Positions 42,605-51,714 of a DNA stretch of 64,000 nucleotides are shown here, in pieces. The DNA comes from Chryseosolibacter sp044507775. GTDB taxonomy: Bacteria; Bacteroidota; Bacteroidia; Cytophagales; Cyclobacteriaceae. Numbering within the stretch: the first letter of the stretch is position 1; every line of letters starts with the position of its first letter. Position numbers and translations under genes: made by a program. The stretch is taken from the NCBI GenBank assembly GCA_044507775.1, contig JBIQIY010000003.1, forward strand, positions 186,001-250,000, written 5' to 3'. The notes under the pieces were generated by a model. The model saw nothing but the letters and a program-made list of their open reading frames with translations, ran no database searches and was not told where the DNA came from.

Positions 42605-43651
42605 CTACTCAAAGACGCGGGGCTCACCCTCCTTCAGCGCGATGAATTCGCCCGGCTCCAGATTATCTCTTCGCTTCGCATTCTCCAAATCGAGCATGGG
42701 ATCGTCGGCGCCATCATCCGCGAGCGCAAAAGTACCAAAGTGCATGCCGACACTGATTGTAGACTTGACGTCGCGGTGAATCTTTATCGACTCATCCGGT
42801 GAAACGTGAATAGGAGACATAAACCATTCGGGTTTGTAAGCGCCGATGGGAAGAATGGAAAGCCGCATTGGACCGCATTTCTCTCCGATCTCTTTAAAGG
42901 TTACATTGTTGTAGCCGGTATCACCGGCGAAGTAGACATTGCCCGCGCTGGTTTTCAGAACGTATCCGCACCACAGTGTGGCGTCGCGATCAAACATGCC
43001 CCTCCCTGAAAAGTGCTGGGCGGGAACAGATTGAACTTCGAACAGTCCCGGCAATGAAATTGTTTGCCACCAGTCAGCCTCCATGGCGCCGGTGATTGAT
43101 TCAGCATCAAGAAATGCCTTCACCCCAAGCGGCACAATGATCTTCGGATGATGTGCGCCGAAAACCGTGTGCATCGTATCAATGTCAAGGTGATCATAGT
43201 GGTTATGGCTGAGCAGAACCAGATGAATTCTCGGGAGATCCTCAAGCCGCAGCCCCGGGGGTCTCATCCGCTTCGGACCGATCCAACGGTATGGACTAAC
43301 GCGGCGACTCCACACCGGATCCGTCAGAATATTGACGCCGTCAACCTGGATGAGAAAAGTTGAGTGGTTTACGAATGTGACGCGAACACCGTCTTTGAAA
43401 TGAGTCAATGGACGGGCGCCGTAATCTTTCCGGTCGTCAGGGACCCAACGTCCCGGCTTGCGATGCATCATCCATTGGAGCAGTGCGCGTCCGCCCTTGG
43501 GTTTGACCCCACCCGGGTTGATAAACTTCGATCCATCGAAGTGATCCGAAACCGGCCCCTTGTAGCGCGGAGCCGATATCAAGGCGCCGGTCATAAAAAT
43601 TCCCAACGTCGGAATTGCCAGCGCGGCAAATATCAGAAGAGCGATGTGCAT
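42605..43651 (-). CDS. MBL-fold metallo-hydrolase (UlaG/NAPE-PLD-like)
   Basis: The 348-residue protein has one N-terminal hydrophobic segment (about 1-20) and a metallo-beta-lactamase domain. The metal motif is SHNHYDHLD, followed by PLGVKAFLD, a QHFSGRG stretch, a FAGDTGYN aspartate and a C-terminal HFGTF histidine. These match the NAPE-phospholipase D/YcbW group of the superfamily, which cleave phosphodiesters of lipids or are of unknown substrate. The hydrophobic start suggests membrane attachment. A terminator lies just upstream, so it has its own transcript. Confidence 0.85.
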   Translation of the reverse strand: MHIALLIFAALAIPTLGIFMTGALISAPRYKGPVSDHFDGSKFINPGGVKPKGGRALLQWMMHRKPGRWVPDDRKDYGARPLTHFKDGVRVTFVNHSTFLIQVDGVNILTDPVWSRRVSPYRWIGPKRMRPPGLRLEDLPRIHLVLLSHNHYDHLDIDTMHTVFGAHHPKIIVPLGVKAFLDAESITGAMEADWWQTISLPGLFEVQSVPAQHFSGRGMFDRDATLWCGYVLKTSAGNVYFAGDTGYNNVTFKEIGEKCGPMRLSILPIGAYKPEWFMSPIHVSPDESIKIHRDVKSTISVGMHFGTFALADDGADDPMLDLENAKRRDNLEPGEFIALKEGEPRVFE

Positions 43652-43668
43652 ATAAGGTCCAATAAACG

Positions 43669-43696
43669 AAAAGGGAGTCGCATGGACTCCCCTTTG
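43669..43696 (-). terminator. Rho-independent terminator after the secreted paralogue pair
   Basis: On the minus strand a ten-base-pair stem (AAAGGGGAGTC / GACTCCCTTT with one bulged base) and loop CATGC are followed by TTTTCGTTT. It lies 20 bases after the stop of the 198-residue gene and just before the MBL-fold gene. Confidence 0.75.
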
Positions 43697-43715
43697 CCAA
43701 ATAAAAATTCTTTTT

Positions 43716-44312
43716 TTATTGAACCAACTTCGTGATTTGAGACAGGGGAATGGTATTCGCCATCTTGATTACTTCGTCTTCGCTGGAATTCGGCGCCGTA
43801 AACGTCAACAGCGTAGAACCGATCGGAACCTGTAAGGTATAATCAGTCTTCTTTGTCACTTCGTCAACAGATTTTTGAAGCATCCCTTTATAGCCGTCTA
43901 CCCGAATTATTTTTTGAGTACCATCACCGGAATTGCCCATAAACGGAATCGACAGGATCGCGTTAATCGACGCAACCAGCGGTGAGTTGCTCATCAGGTC
44001 GAGGTTGAAGATTTTCTCACCAGCTCCGTAATCACGGTGAATCAAGACCCCTGTTAATCCTGTATTGGCAGTCACGTTGTCATTGCCGCTGTTGGATGCC
44101 TGGGATCCCATCTTCGTCGGCAGCATCTTCAAAACTTCCTTACCAATAATAATGTCCAGGTCGTTTAACATTTGTTGCATGGCAAAGCGCGCTTCTTCCA
44201 GCTTACCTGCAGAATAAGAGCTTCGCGCGGACGCGATATCCTTGTTAAAATCCTGTGCGAAGCCCGGGGCCGTCGCACACGTAAATATGAAAAGGGCTAC
44301 AATTTTCTTCAT
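43716..44312 (-). CDS. Secreted protein of unknown function (paralogue B)
   Basis: This 198-residue protein has a signal peptide (about 1-19, ending GFAQ). It is homologous to the gene just upstream: an N-terminal helix block (SYSAGKLEEARFAMQQML) and a C-terminal YTLQVPIGSTLLTF strand both align with it. The early helix block resembles a TPR-like pair. The rest is likely a small beta domain. It lies 18 bases after the stop of its larger paralogue and ends before a terminator. No named family is recognised. Confidence 0.75.
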   Translation of the reverse strand: MKKIVALFIFTCATAPGFAQDFNKDIASARSSYSAGKLEEARFAMQQMLNDLDIIIGKEVLKMLPTKMGSQASNSGNDNVTANTGLTGVLIHRDYGAGEKIFNLDLMSNSPLVASINAILSIPFMGNSGDGTQKIIRVDGYKGMLQKSVDEVTKKTDYTLQVPIGSTLLTFTAPNSSEDEVIKMANTIPLSQITKLVQ

Positions 44313-44330
44313 GTTGTTGTCAGTTGTGGA

Positions 44331-45134
44331 TTACTTCTCTCCTAACATTTTCTTGATTCCGTCGATGTCGAATGCGCTCGCCGCGGCGGTCATTTCCTGT
44401 TCACTGGCGAAGTTCACGCCCTCCCAGACAATAAGCGAAGTCTGGCCGAGGGGTACGCTGAGTTTGTAACCTGTATCGTCATTATATTCAATGATAGCCT
44501 TGTTTCCTTTTATCTTGGTCTGTTTCCAGTTCTGCTCGCCGTTTGTTGTTTGCGAGTATCCTCCATTTGCGAGGTACATGTTTACTGCAGACATCCACAC
44601 CGAATTATTCGCCACGGTCGTGGTGAGTTGTTTATCATCTTTGAGATACTCGCGGTAGATCGTTAACCCAGCCCATCCATAACCGGAGCTGGTCACCTGA
44701 TCGGCTTCCGCCACCTTGTCAAGTCCGGAGACCGTTGCCGGCATTGATTCCAACACCATTTTTCCGATCTCCATTTCCACACCGAGCATCGCTTGTTGCA
44801 CAGCATAACGCGCTTCACCATAGCTTCCCGCCTTATAAGATGTTTCCGCATCCGATAAATTCTGTTTGACATCCGGAGGCGTTGAGATGAGTCCGCCGCC
44901 TCCCTTGTTTGACGGCTTATTTCTGCTCTGGGATGGTGTTCCTGCGGGACTTCCTGAGGCATCAGTGTCGTTGGTGTCATCACTGATCCCTACCTCCTCT
45001 TTGACTTTCTTCTCGAGCGCTTTTGAGGCCGCCTCGTCCGCCTTTTGTTTCAATTTGTTCAATAATCCCTGTGCATCCGCCTGGGAAGCAATCAGCACAG
45101 CGATTAAGCATGCCAGTAGGGTTCTCATTTTCAT
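44331..45134 (-). CDS. Secreted protein of unknown function (paralogue A)
   Basis: This 267-residue protein has a signal peptide (about 1-22, ending ADAQ). A Lys/Ala/Glu-rich coiled region (about 25-55) and a Ser/Gly/Pro/Asn-rich linker (about 55-85) precede the conserved part, which is shared with the following gene: SYKAGSYGEARYAVQQAM and YKLSVPLGQTSLIVWEG. The extra N-terminal coil and linker are absent from the smaller paralogue. The two genes form a two-gene transcript. Function is unknown; both look like periplasmic or outer-membrane-associated proteins. Confidence 0.75.
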   Translation of the reverse strand: MKMRTLLACLIAVLIASQADAQGLLNKLKQKADEAASKALEKKVKEEVGISDDTNDTDASGSPAGTPSQSRNKPSNKGGGGLISTPPDVKQNLSDAETSYKAGSYGEARYAVQQAMLGVEMEIGKMVLESMPATVSGLDKVAEADQVTSSGYGWAGLTIYREYLKDDKQLTTTVANNSVWMSAVNMYLANGGYSQTTNGEQNWKQTKIKGNKAIIEYNDDTGYKLSVPLGQTSLIVWEGVNFASEQEMTAAASAFDIDGIKKMLGEK

Positions 45135-45364
45135 AGGCCGTAGATATTATTCGTTACGCAAAATAAGCATTTCGCCGATGGTCATTTTCATCTGTCGCAA
45201 AAATTTTTCCCGGTCTCAATTGCGCCGGAACGTGTTGCAACAAATATTTTCTTTCGAGTGGAGCACAAAAGTTTTTTTCGAAATTTGCTTCGTCACAGTG
45301 AAAGTATGTAATCTGCAAACCAGGCCATATCAAGAAATCCGCTTCCATACCGTTTGATTTTGTT

Positions 45365-45718
45365 TTGGAAAAGCTTGCTCCTCGCTCGCCATTGGTCCGG
45401 CCGATGTTCGGATGTTATGCAATTTATGTGGATGGAAAGTTGGTTCTCATTCTGCGGGAAAGGAAAGATCACCCGCACGATAACGGCGTTTGGCTCGCTA
45501 TCGCAGAAGAGTCTTATAACGAGTTGAAGAAGATCTTTCCGTGTATGCGCTCAATCCGCCTCCTGGGCGGCAAGAGAACCGTATGGCAAAATCTGCCCAT
45601 GACGGAGGATGATTTCGAGGAGTTCGTAATGACGGCATGTGAGATGATCCTGCGGAATGATCCTCGCATCGGTAAAATACCAGGGACAAAAAGACGAAAG
45701 TCCGTCAGGAAGCGCTGA
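45365..45718 (+). CDS. TfoX/Sxy N-terminal-like small protein
   Basis: This 117-residue protein (from the first TTG) opens with the block PLVRPMFGCYAIYVDGKLVLILRER, which resembles the TfoX N-terminal domain. A GGKRTVWQNLP turn and a basic C-terminus (KRRKSVRKR) follow. The frame is open upstream to 45302, and the residues just before the TTG (IPFDFVL) look like a family N-terminus, so translation may start earlier at a non-standard codon. TfoX regulates competence in Proteobacteria; a similar role here is not implied. It overlaps the convergent lipoprotein gene by 14 bases. Confidence 0.65.
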   Translation: MEKLAPRSPLVRPMFGCYAIYVDGKLVLILRERKDHPHDNGVWLAIAEESYNELKKIFPCMRSIRLLGGKRTVWQNLPMTEDDFEEFVMTACEMILRNDPRIGKIPGTKRRKSVRKR

Positions 45719-46412
45719 ACACAACCTTGATGCGTGTGTAAAACACCTTGGTGGTGCCTTCGAGGCTTGAGTCCGTTCCGACAATGAGCCAGAGTGCACC
45801 GTCTGAGTTGCTTCTCGCTGTATAACGGGAATTCGACATGGTGTTCGTCCGGGTAACCATCGCATATCCGGCGTTGTAGTTCTCCGCCAGGATATCGCCC
45901 AGTAAAACCATATCTTCCCCTGCTGACTCCTGGTTTCCCTTGTCGATATTCATGACATATCTGCCAGCGTCGATTACACTCTTCGGCTCCGAGCCTGTGG
46001 CGCCGGCCTTGAGATATACCGACCCACCGGAGACAGTGGTTGCAGCGTTCAAATCAGAGGCCAGTTCAACACTGAAGGTAAGTGTGTAGTCCGTATTGGG
46101 CTTGAGTCCGCTCACTTCCTTCTTGATATACATAAAAAGGTCCCTGTTCACGTTCTTGCCCGATAGCATCACGGACCTCTTTGTGAGTTTGGAATCGATC
46201 GGCTCGGTATAAGCTGATTTCAGCTCAAATTTTGAGGAGTCCTCGGCACTCGACGGATAATCGGCAAATCCCGCCGCCCAGTCATACTGTTCTTCATTGA
46301 AATCATAATCTCCCGTAAAAATGAGCAGGCCTGTCTCACCTCCATCATCAAGGTTGCAACCCCAAAAAATCGCCGCCAGGGCGATTGCAATAGGTATTCT
46401 CCACACTTTCAT
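45705..46412 (-). CDS. Lipoprotein of unknown function
   Basis: This 235-residue protein has a signal sequence with lipobox IFWGC (Cys about 19). The mature part is beta-rich, with TGDYDFNEEQYDWAAGFADYP near its start and NTDYTLTFSVELASDL in the centre, resembling a carbohydrate-binding-like or jelly-roll sandwich. The C-terminus (VFYTRIKVVF) is a typical edge strand. No family is assigned. It overlaps the end of the convergent TfoX-like gene. Confidence 0.7.
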   Translation of the reverse strand: MKVWRIPIAIALAAIFWGCNLDDGGETGLLIFTGDYDFNEEQYDWAAGFADYPSSAEDSSKFELKSAYTEPIDSKLTKRSVMLSGKNVNRDLFMYIKKEVSGLKPNTDYTLTFSVELASDLNAATTVSGGSVYLKAGATGSEPKSVIDAGRYVMNIDKGNQESAGEDMVLLGDILAENYNAGYAMVTRTNTMSNSRYTARSNSDGALWLIVGTDSSLEGTTKVFYTRIKVVFSAS

Positions 46413-46600
46413 AAATCGGATCTTCCGTTGGCAATAGACACGAAAACAGAGGGAATGGTTGGAATTTACGATTTTTCAGCCTCTCCGCCGAAATCTTCGG
46501 AAAACCCCATCGGAAAAAAATAAAAAAAAAGAAAATCCGACTCACTAATCAGAACCACCCACGATCATTAACCGTTTCTGACAACACACCCCCTTGGCGC

Positions 46601-48973
46601 ATGATTCCAACTTTACCATTAAGAGAATTTCCATTCCGATCAGTTTTAAGCCTGAAGCTGCTGGTCGAGTATTGGGAAAGGGCAATTGAATCGGGGAAGG
46701 TGCCTTTTGCGAACTCCCTGTTAGACTCTATTAACGCCGCGGCTGAATTGAAGGAACCGGTTTCCGACCCTGAGGTACTCCTGAAGCATAAAGATCTTAT
46801 TGATTTCCTGATGACCGCTGCTATTGCACCCGCTGAAGCGGAAAAAGAAATAGCAGCCGCTACGATACCGTTTCAATTCCGCAGCATTTTCGAGACACCG
46901 GCATTCCGAAAGCATATCGACCTCGAGACAATCACTCGGTCAGCCATTTTGAACATACCGGGGCGCGACCTGGTAGTCGGCAAAACCATCCAGGCGTGCC
47001 TGCTCATCCTGAAGCAGTTCTATAACGTCAGGATCAATCTTGACAAGCCCATTCTCTTCACCATGCGCAATCCGGTCAACGGATTGGATAAAGTCTATAA
47101 GATCGATATCGGAAGGCAATTTTTCGAGATTGTGAGCAAGCGACCGCTTCGTCCTATCGATCCGCGCATCATTAAGTTTCTCACCGAGAAGGTGTATGAC
47201 GTCGACCTTTGGCTTCAATACATTCGTCCCGAGGATTTCGAATTCCGGGGATTCATGATCCTGCGCATGATTGACGTCACGGAACAGGAAATGGTCTCAT
47301 CGATCAAATACGACCTGCTTGAAAAAAACGCCGTTTCCCGGAGGGAGAGCTTTGTCGCCATTCAAAACAAACTCCGTTCGATCTTCGGGATGCCCCAGCT
47401 TCGACTGGGTCTGGCCTACTTCGATTCGGATAGCAACATTATCCTGACAAAAGAGCAGGAGTGCGAAGGCTGGACAACTTTGGCGACCGAGGCAGGGGAA
47501 GGAAACTGCGGAAATTATCAGGGTTCCGTGTACGAACGCGCCTGGATGGAAAAGCGATATATCACGGTTGAAGATCTGGAGGCATATCCTTACAAAAGTG
47601 CGGCGGAAGAAGTGCTGCTGGCGAACGGCGTCCGCAGCATCTTAATCGCACCCTTGATCGAGGACGGGGAAACGATCGGGATGCTCGAGTTGTCGACCAC
47701 CAACGCGGGCGAGCTTAATCCAATAACCGGCAACAAAGTTGAAAGCGTGTTGCCGATGTTTACCAGTGCGGTGAAGCGCGTCAAGGAAGAAACTATTACA
47801 GAAGTCCGCGCCATTATCCAGGAAGAGTGCACCAATATCCACCCCGTTGTGCAATGGCGGTTCATTGAAGCGGGCCGCAAAGTACTGGAACAAAGGCGGC
47901 GGGGCCAGCAGGCTACATTCGAAGAGATTACTTTCAAGGATGTATATCCCCTTTTTGGGATGGCGGACGTCCGCAATTCATCTCTCGAGCGCACGGCGGC
48001 TATCAAAGAGGACCTTTTGCACAATCTGCACCTGGCGAAACAACTCCTTCAGAAAATTCAAAGTCAGCGCAAACTCCCGATCCTGGAGGAAACACTTTTC
48101 AAGACCGATGCACAGCTCGAAAAAATCCGGTACGGCCTGGCTTCCGGCGACGAAAGCGGGGCACTTGATTTTCTCAGGCGCGAGATTCATCCATTGCTGT
48201 CGCACTTTAGCGATGATGAAAAATTTCAGAAAGACATTGAAGAATATCACGCGCAACTCGATCCGGTGTTTGGCGTCGTGTATCGCAAACGAAGAGACTT
48301 CGAGACAAGCCTCGCCGCAATCAATAACATGATCAGCAATTACCTCAACGAGGAGCAGGTCACGGCGCAGGAAATGTTTCCGCATTACTTTGAAAAGTAT
48401 CAAACGGATGGCATTGAATACACAGTCTACCTCGGGACATCGCTCACGCGAAACAAAACGTTCAACACTTTCTTCCTGAAGAATTTCAGACTCTGGCAAC
48501 TCATCCTTTCATGCGAGATCGAAAGGCGGATGGAACAACTCAAACCCGAACTAAAGGTAGCGCTTGACATCACGCAGTTGATCCTGGTTCACGACCAGGC
48601 GCTTTCGATCCGCTTTCGGCCGGATGAAAAACAATTTGATGTCGATGGGGCCTATGATATCCGCTATGAGATCATCAAGAAACGGATTGACAAGGCTACC
48701 GTAAAAGCTACAGGCGAAAGACTGACACAGCCCGGCAAGATTGCGATAATCTACAATCAGCAAAAGGTCGGAGAGGAGTACAAGCAATACTTCCAGTACC
48801 TGGCGGCCAAGAATCTGATCACCGACAGCGTCGAAGAACTGGAACTCGGAGAGTTGCCCGGAGCTACGGGCCTTCGAGCACTCCGCGTCGAAGTGGTCAG
48901 AACACAAAAGGTCACCCGCCGCGCTTCACAACAGTTGATCCGCGATATAGGAAGGGCGTTGCAACTACAATAG
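46601..48973 (+). CDS. Large GAF domain-containing protein
   Basis: The 790-residue cytoplasmic protein has a central GAF domain (about 246-396) with SIFGMPQLRLGLAYFDSDSN and ILIAPLIEDGETIGMLELSTTNAGE. It is flanked by a helical N-terminal region (1-240) and a long helical C-terminal region (400-790) with no histidine-kinase, GGDEF or HTH motif. It is probably a ligand-sensing protein, perhaps binding a small molecule through GAF and signalling through its C-terminal part. It stands alone in a plus-strand island, and the output is not recognised. Confidence 0.75.
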   Translation: MIPTLPLREFPFRSVLSLKLLVEYWERAIESGKVPFANSLLDSINAAAELKEPVSDPEVLLKHKDLIDFLMTAAIAPAEAEKEIAAATIPFQFRSIFETPAFRKHIDLETITRSAILNIPGRDLVVGKTIQACLLILKQFYNVRINLDKPILFTMRNPVNGLDKVYKIDIGRQFFEIVSKRPLRPIDPRIIKFLTEKVYDVDLWLQYIRPEDFEFRGFMILRMIDVTEQEMVSSIKYDLLEKNAVSRRESFVAIQNKLRSIFGMPQLRLGLAYFDSDSNIILTKEQECEGWTTLATEAGEGNCGNYQGSVYERAWMEKRYITVEDLEAYPYKSAAEEVLLANGVRSILIAPLIEDGETIGMLELSTTNAGELNPITGNKVESVLPMFTSAVKRVKEETITEVRAIIQEECTNIHPVVQWRFIEAGRKVLEQRRRGQQATFEEITFKDVYPLFGMADVRNSSLERTAAIKEDLLHNLHLAKQLLQKIQSQRKLPILEETLFKTDAQLEKIRYGLASGDESGALDFLRREIHPLLSHFSDDEKFQKDIEEYHAQLDPVFGVVYRKRRDFETSLAAINNMISNYLNEEQVTAQEMFPHYFEKYQTDGIEYTVYLGTSLTRNKTFNTFFLKNFRLWQLILSCEIERRMEQLKPELKVALDITQLILVHDQALSIRFRPDEKQFDVDGAYDIRYEIIKKRIDKATVKATGERLTQPGKIAIIYNQQKVGEEYKQYFQYLAAKNLITDSVEELELGELPGATGLRALRVEVVRTQKVTRRASQQLIRDIGRALQLQ

Positions 48974-49036
48974 TCAAATGCTGTAGCCCGTTACTGGAAC
49001 AGCTGATCCTCAAGCGGGCCAGATCGAATTCCTCGT

Positions 49037-49582
49037 CTATTCGATGTGAGATTCGATTTCCTCCATCTTAGCCTCGCTGTATTTACCTGAGGTAGCAAAT
49101 ACAATCTTGCCCTCGGGATCCAGGACGAAAAAATACGGAATATCCTTCTTCTCGAAGTCAAGTGCTTGCTTATACGTCTTTAGCTCACCCTTGTAGAACA
49201 AAACGTAGGGCAAGAGTTGGGGATCGATGTTCTTCGCGGCTTTGCGCTTCGCCGTACCCGTGGCTGCCGCATTGACACCTGTGAACATCGGAATGAAATA
49301 AACGTTGACATCATAGGCGAAACCCGAGAACAAGCCGTTTGTCTTTTGAATAAATTTCCCGAACACGGGCTGAAACCACGAATTAAGCTCGTCTTCCGAT
49401 TTCTTCGAATAGGCTAGTCCGATCAGCGTATACTTGCCCTGCACATGTTCCGGCAACACGATCTTCTCGTCATTAACCGTTTCGGCCGTCATCGACGGAA
49501 AAGGGTTTCCTGTCACTTGCCCGACAACGAAATCATGTGCCAGGAAAAGCATAAGGGCAATCAATGAAATTTTCATAAGCAA
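49037..49582 (-). CDS. Thioredoxin-like fold secreted protein
   Basis: The 181-residue protein has a signal peptide (about 1-21, ending VVGQ). The mature part has the strand and helix order of an AhpC/TSA or thioredoxin-like fold: an opening PSMTAETVNDEKIVLPEHVQGKYTLIGLAY, central YVLFYKGELKTYKQAL and a C-terminal PYFFVLDPEGKIVFAT. There is no CxxC, so it is not an active disulfide exchanger. It may be a structural or ligand-binding member of the superfamily. Function is unknown. Confidence 0.7.
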   Translation of the reverse strand: MLMKISLIALMLFLAHDFVVGQVTGNPFPSMTAETVNDEKIVLPEHVQGKYTLIGLAYSKKSEDELNSWFQPVFGKFIQKTNGLFSGFAYDVNVYFIPMFTGVNAAATGTAKRKAAKNIDPQLLPYVLFYKGELKTYKQALDFEKKDIPYFFVLDPEGKIVFATSGKYSEAKMEEIESHIE

Positions 49583-49734
49583 CGAGTTAGTCTTTCAGCA
49601 ACGAAGTAAGAGATTGCGTTTGTGGAAGCCATGAATATTTCCAGCAAAGGAATCTATTGCCTTTCAACACTTTCCACATTCTTTGTGTTGCGCCTGCATA
49701 TGTACAGTCCGGCCCTGATTTGTAACCAGGCGGT

Positions 49735-50340
49735 TTATTCGGATGTAACCCAGTGCGATATATCCTGTAGGGATTTTCTTTTTCCGGTCGGATACGCCTT
49801 TTTGGGCATCCCGAGGTGAAAGAATCCGATGATGCGATCCTCTTTTTCCAGGCCGAAGAATTCCTTGGCCTCCTCGAAATAGGTGACGCCACCGGTGCTC
49901 AGATAACAACCCAGCCCATATGCGTTGGCTGTCAGATACATATTCTGAATCGCGCAAAAGACTGCCCCCGCTTCCTCAATCTCAGGGACGGAGCGCTTCT
50001 CATCGCGCATCATCAGGATCGCAATAATATGAGAGGACAACAGGGGCTTCGTCAGGAGTTTCTGGTAAGTGGCTTCCCGGAAAGTCCCGTTTTTCTCCGT
50101 AACGGCTTTGTAAAGGCTCGACTGGAATTTAACGAGCGCTTTGATTCCGTCTCCCGTGAAAACCAGGAACCGCCAGGGCTCGGTTAGTTTGTGAGTAGGC
50201 GCCCAGCGGGCGTTCTCCAGCACTTGCCGGACGATCTCATCGTTCACGCGTTCGCCGGTGTAATCCTGAGGGAACACCGATCTGCGTTGCTGGATCAACT
50301 CATTCAACTGCTCGGGGTCCAATATCGTTGTCATGGTCAT
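49735..50340 (-). CDS. Nitroreductase family protein
   Basis: The 201-residue FMN-dependent oxidoreductase begins with RRSVFPQDYTGERV and has the NARWAPTHKLTEPWRFLVF stretch that binds FMN. GAVFCAIQNMYLTANAYGLGCYLSTG and a C-terminal LGMPKKAYP complete the pattern. Members reduce nitro compounds or quinones with NAD(P)H. The ATG at 50340 is chosen because AAGGAAGAG, a plausible ribosome-binding site, precedes it; ATGs at 50361 and 50334 are alternatives. Confidence 0.9.
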   Translation of the reverse strand: MTMTTILDPEQLNELIQQRRSVFPQDYTGERVNDEIVRQVLENARWAPTHKLTEPWRFLVFTGDGIKALVKFQSSLYKAVTEKNGTFREATYQKLLTKPLLSSHIIAILMMRDEKRSVPEIEEAGAVFCAIQNMYLTANAYGLGCYLSTGGVTYFEEAKEFFGLEKEDRIIGFFHLGMPKKAYPTGKRKSLQDISHWVTSE

Positions 50341-50478
50341 TTCTCTTCCTTTAAGTGGCATAAAACGTCAGCGCGATACCCGCGCGCCAGCACACCAAAC
50401 GTACGGAACTCATCCTTGTTTACAAAGGGATTCGAAATTCTGACTTTTCTGCTGCGTTACCCCCTCACTCTCACCACA

Positions 50479-51591
50479 TTATTTCGGAAACAGACCCGCA
50501 TCGATGTTCGGAATGACCTTCAACGCATTCTTGTAGTAAATCTTTTTTAGCACATCGTCCGGGAGAGCCATTCCGTACATCCGCCAGAAGGCGTGATATC
50601 GCTTGTGGTATGGAAAGTAGTCATCCGCTGTTTCGAGCACGCGGAAATATGTTGTGTACTCTTCCGGCACCCAGCTGTCTTTTCCGAACATAACACGGTC
50701 CTGATACTTGATCATAAATTCCCGCGCATAGCGTGGTTGCCGGCCTAACTCGGCGATCACGGCGCCAATCTCGGTATACATATTGGGAAGTTCGTCGAGC
50801 AGCGATCCGAGCTTCTTCAGGTCGTTTCCAAACCAACCCAGGTGAGCATTGATAAATTTCGTCCGGGGATGTTGGCGAAACATATTGTGCTGTTCTTCGA
50901 TGATAGTCTCCCATTTTACCGGGTCGGTATCGTGGCGCCGCCCCGGCCGGAGTTTCAGCTCAAGCCATCGCTCGTTCTTCTCGTCAATTGGCTGCCAGAA
51001 CTGTCGGGGATCTGCTGAATGAATCAGCACGGGAATTCCAAGCTCCCCGCATTTGTCCCATACAGGGCCAATCCGCGGATCGTCCACCTTCACACGCTGA
51101 CCCTTGCTGTCACGCACCGTCATCCCCAGATTCTTGTATATCTTCAATCCGTTAGCACCCATTTTAACGTCTTCCTCGAGTTGCTTCAGCGTCCTCGCTT
51201 GCCAGTCAGGATCATCAATATTCTCGAAGTCGACATTGGTGAATACGATGAATCGCTTAGGACTATTTTTCTTGACGTTGTTCAGCGCGCCCCGCAGGTG
51301 CTCTGTGCTACCCCTTCCTCTGCCGCTCAGGTTAACCATGACGGCCATGTTCAGCTTATCCATGTCTGCCAGCAGGTCGTTCAGATTCGCATCCGGCATC
51401 CCGAATTGATGATTGTGCACGTCGATGAAAGGGAACTTTGCACGCATGAGTTTATGCTCCGGGACAACAAGCGAGGAGGGCGGATCATATAGTTCAAAAT
51501 CCATCCGGTTGTCCAACGGTTGATCCTGGCTACAGGACAAAAGCGGCGTCATCACGCCAAAGAGCAGCATCGCGAAGCATTGTATCTTCAT
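50479..51591 (-). CDS. Amidohydrolase-family lipoprotein (metal-dependent TIM-barrel hydrolase)
   Basis: This 370-residue protein has a lipobox LLSC (Cys20), so it is anchored in the envelope. The amidohydrolase-2 type barrel has an N-terminal IDVHNHQF metal motif, a central IHSADP histidine, a NAHLGWFGND histidine and a late FGKDSW aspartate. These match the ACMS decarboxylase/uracil-lyase branch of the amidohydrolase superfamily. A secreted lipoprotein form is often linked to breakdown of plant- or sugar-derived acids. The substrate is unknown. Confidence 0.83.
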   Translation of the reverse strand: MKIQCFAMLLFGVMTPLLSCSQDQPLDNRMDFELYDPPSSLVVPEHKLMRAKFPFIDVHNHQFGMPDANLNDLLADMDKLNMAVMVNLSGRGRGSTEHLRGALNNVKKNSPKRFIVFTNVDFENIDDPDWQARTLKQLEEDVKMGANGLKIYKNLGMTVRDSKGQRVKVDDPRIGPVWDKCGELGIPVLIHSADPRQFWQPIDEKNERWLELKLRPGRRHDTDPVKWETIIEEQHNMFRQHPRTKFINAHLGWFGNDLKKLGSLLDELPNMYTEIGAVIAELGRQPRYAREFMIKYQDRVMFGKDSWVPEEYTTYFRVLETADDYFPYHKRYHAFWRMYGMALPDDVLKKIYYKNALKVIPNIDAGLFPK

Positions 51592-51714
51592 AGTGAAAGT
51601 TTTCTACAAGATACACGTTATATGAATTATCGGCCAACTGATTTATTCAGGCGAAAAATGAATTGTCCCGACGGGCCGTGGCTTTACACGTGAATTATAT
51701 AAATTGCTTTTCAA

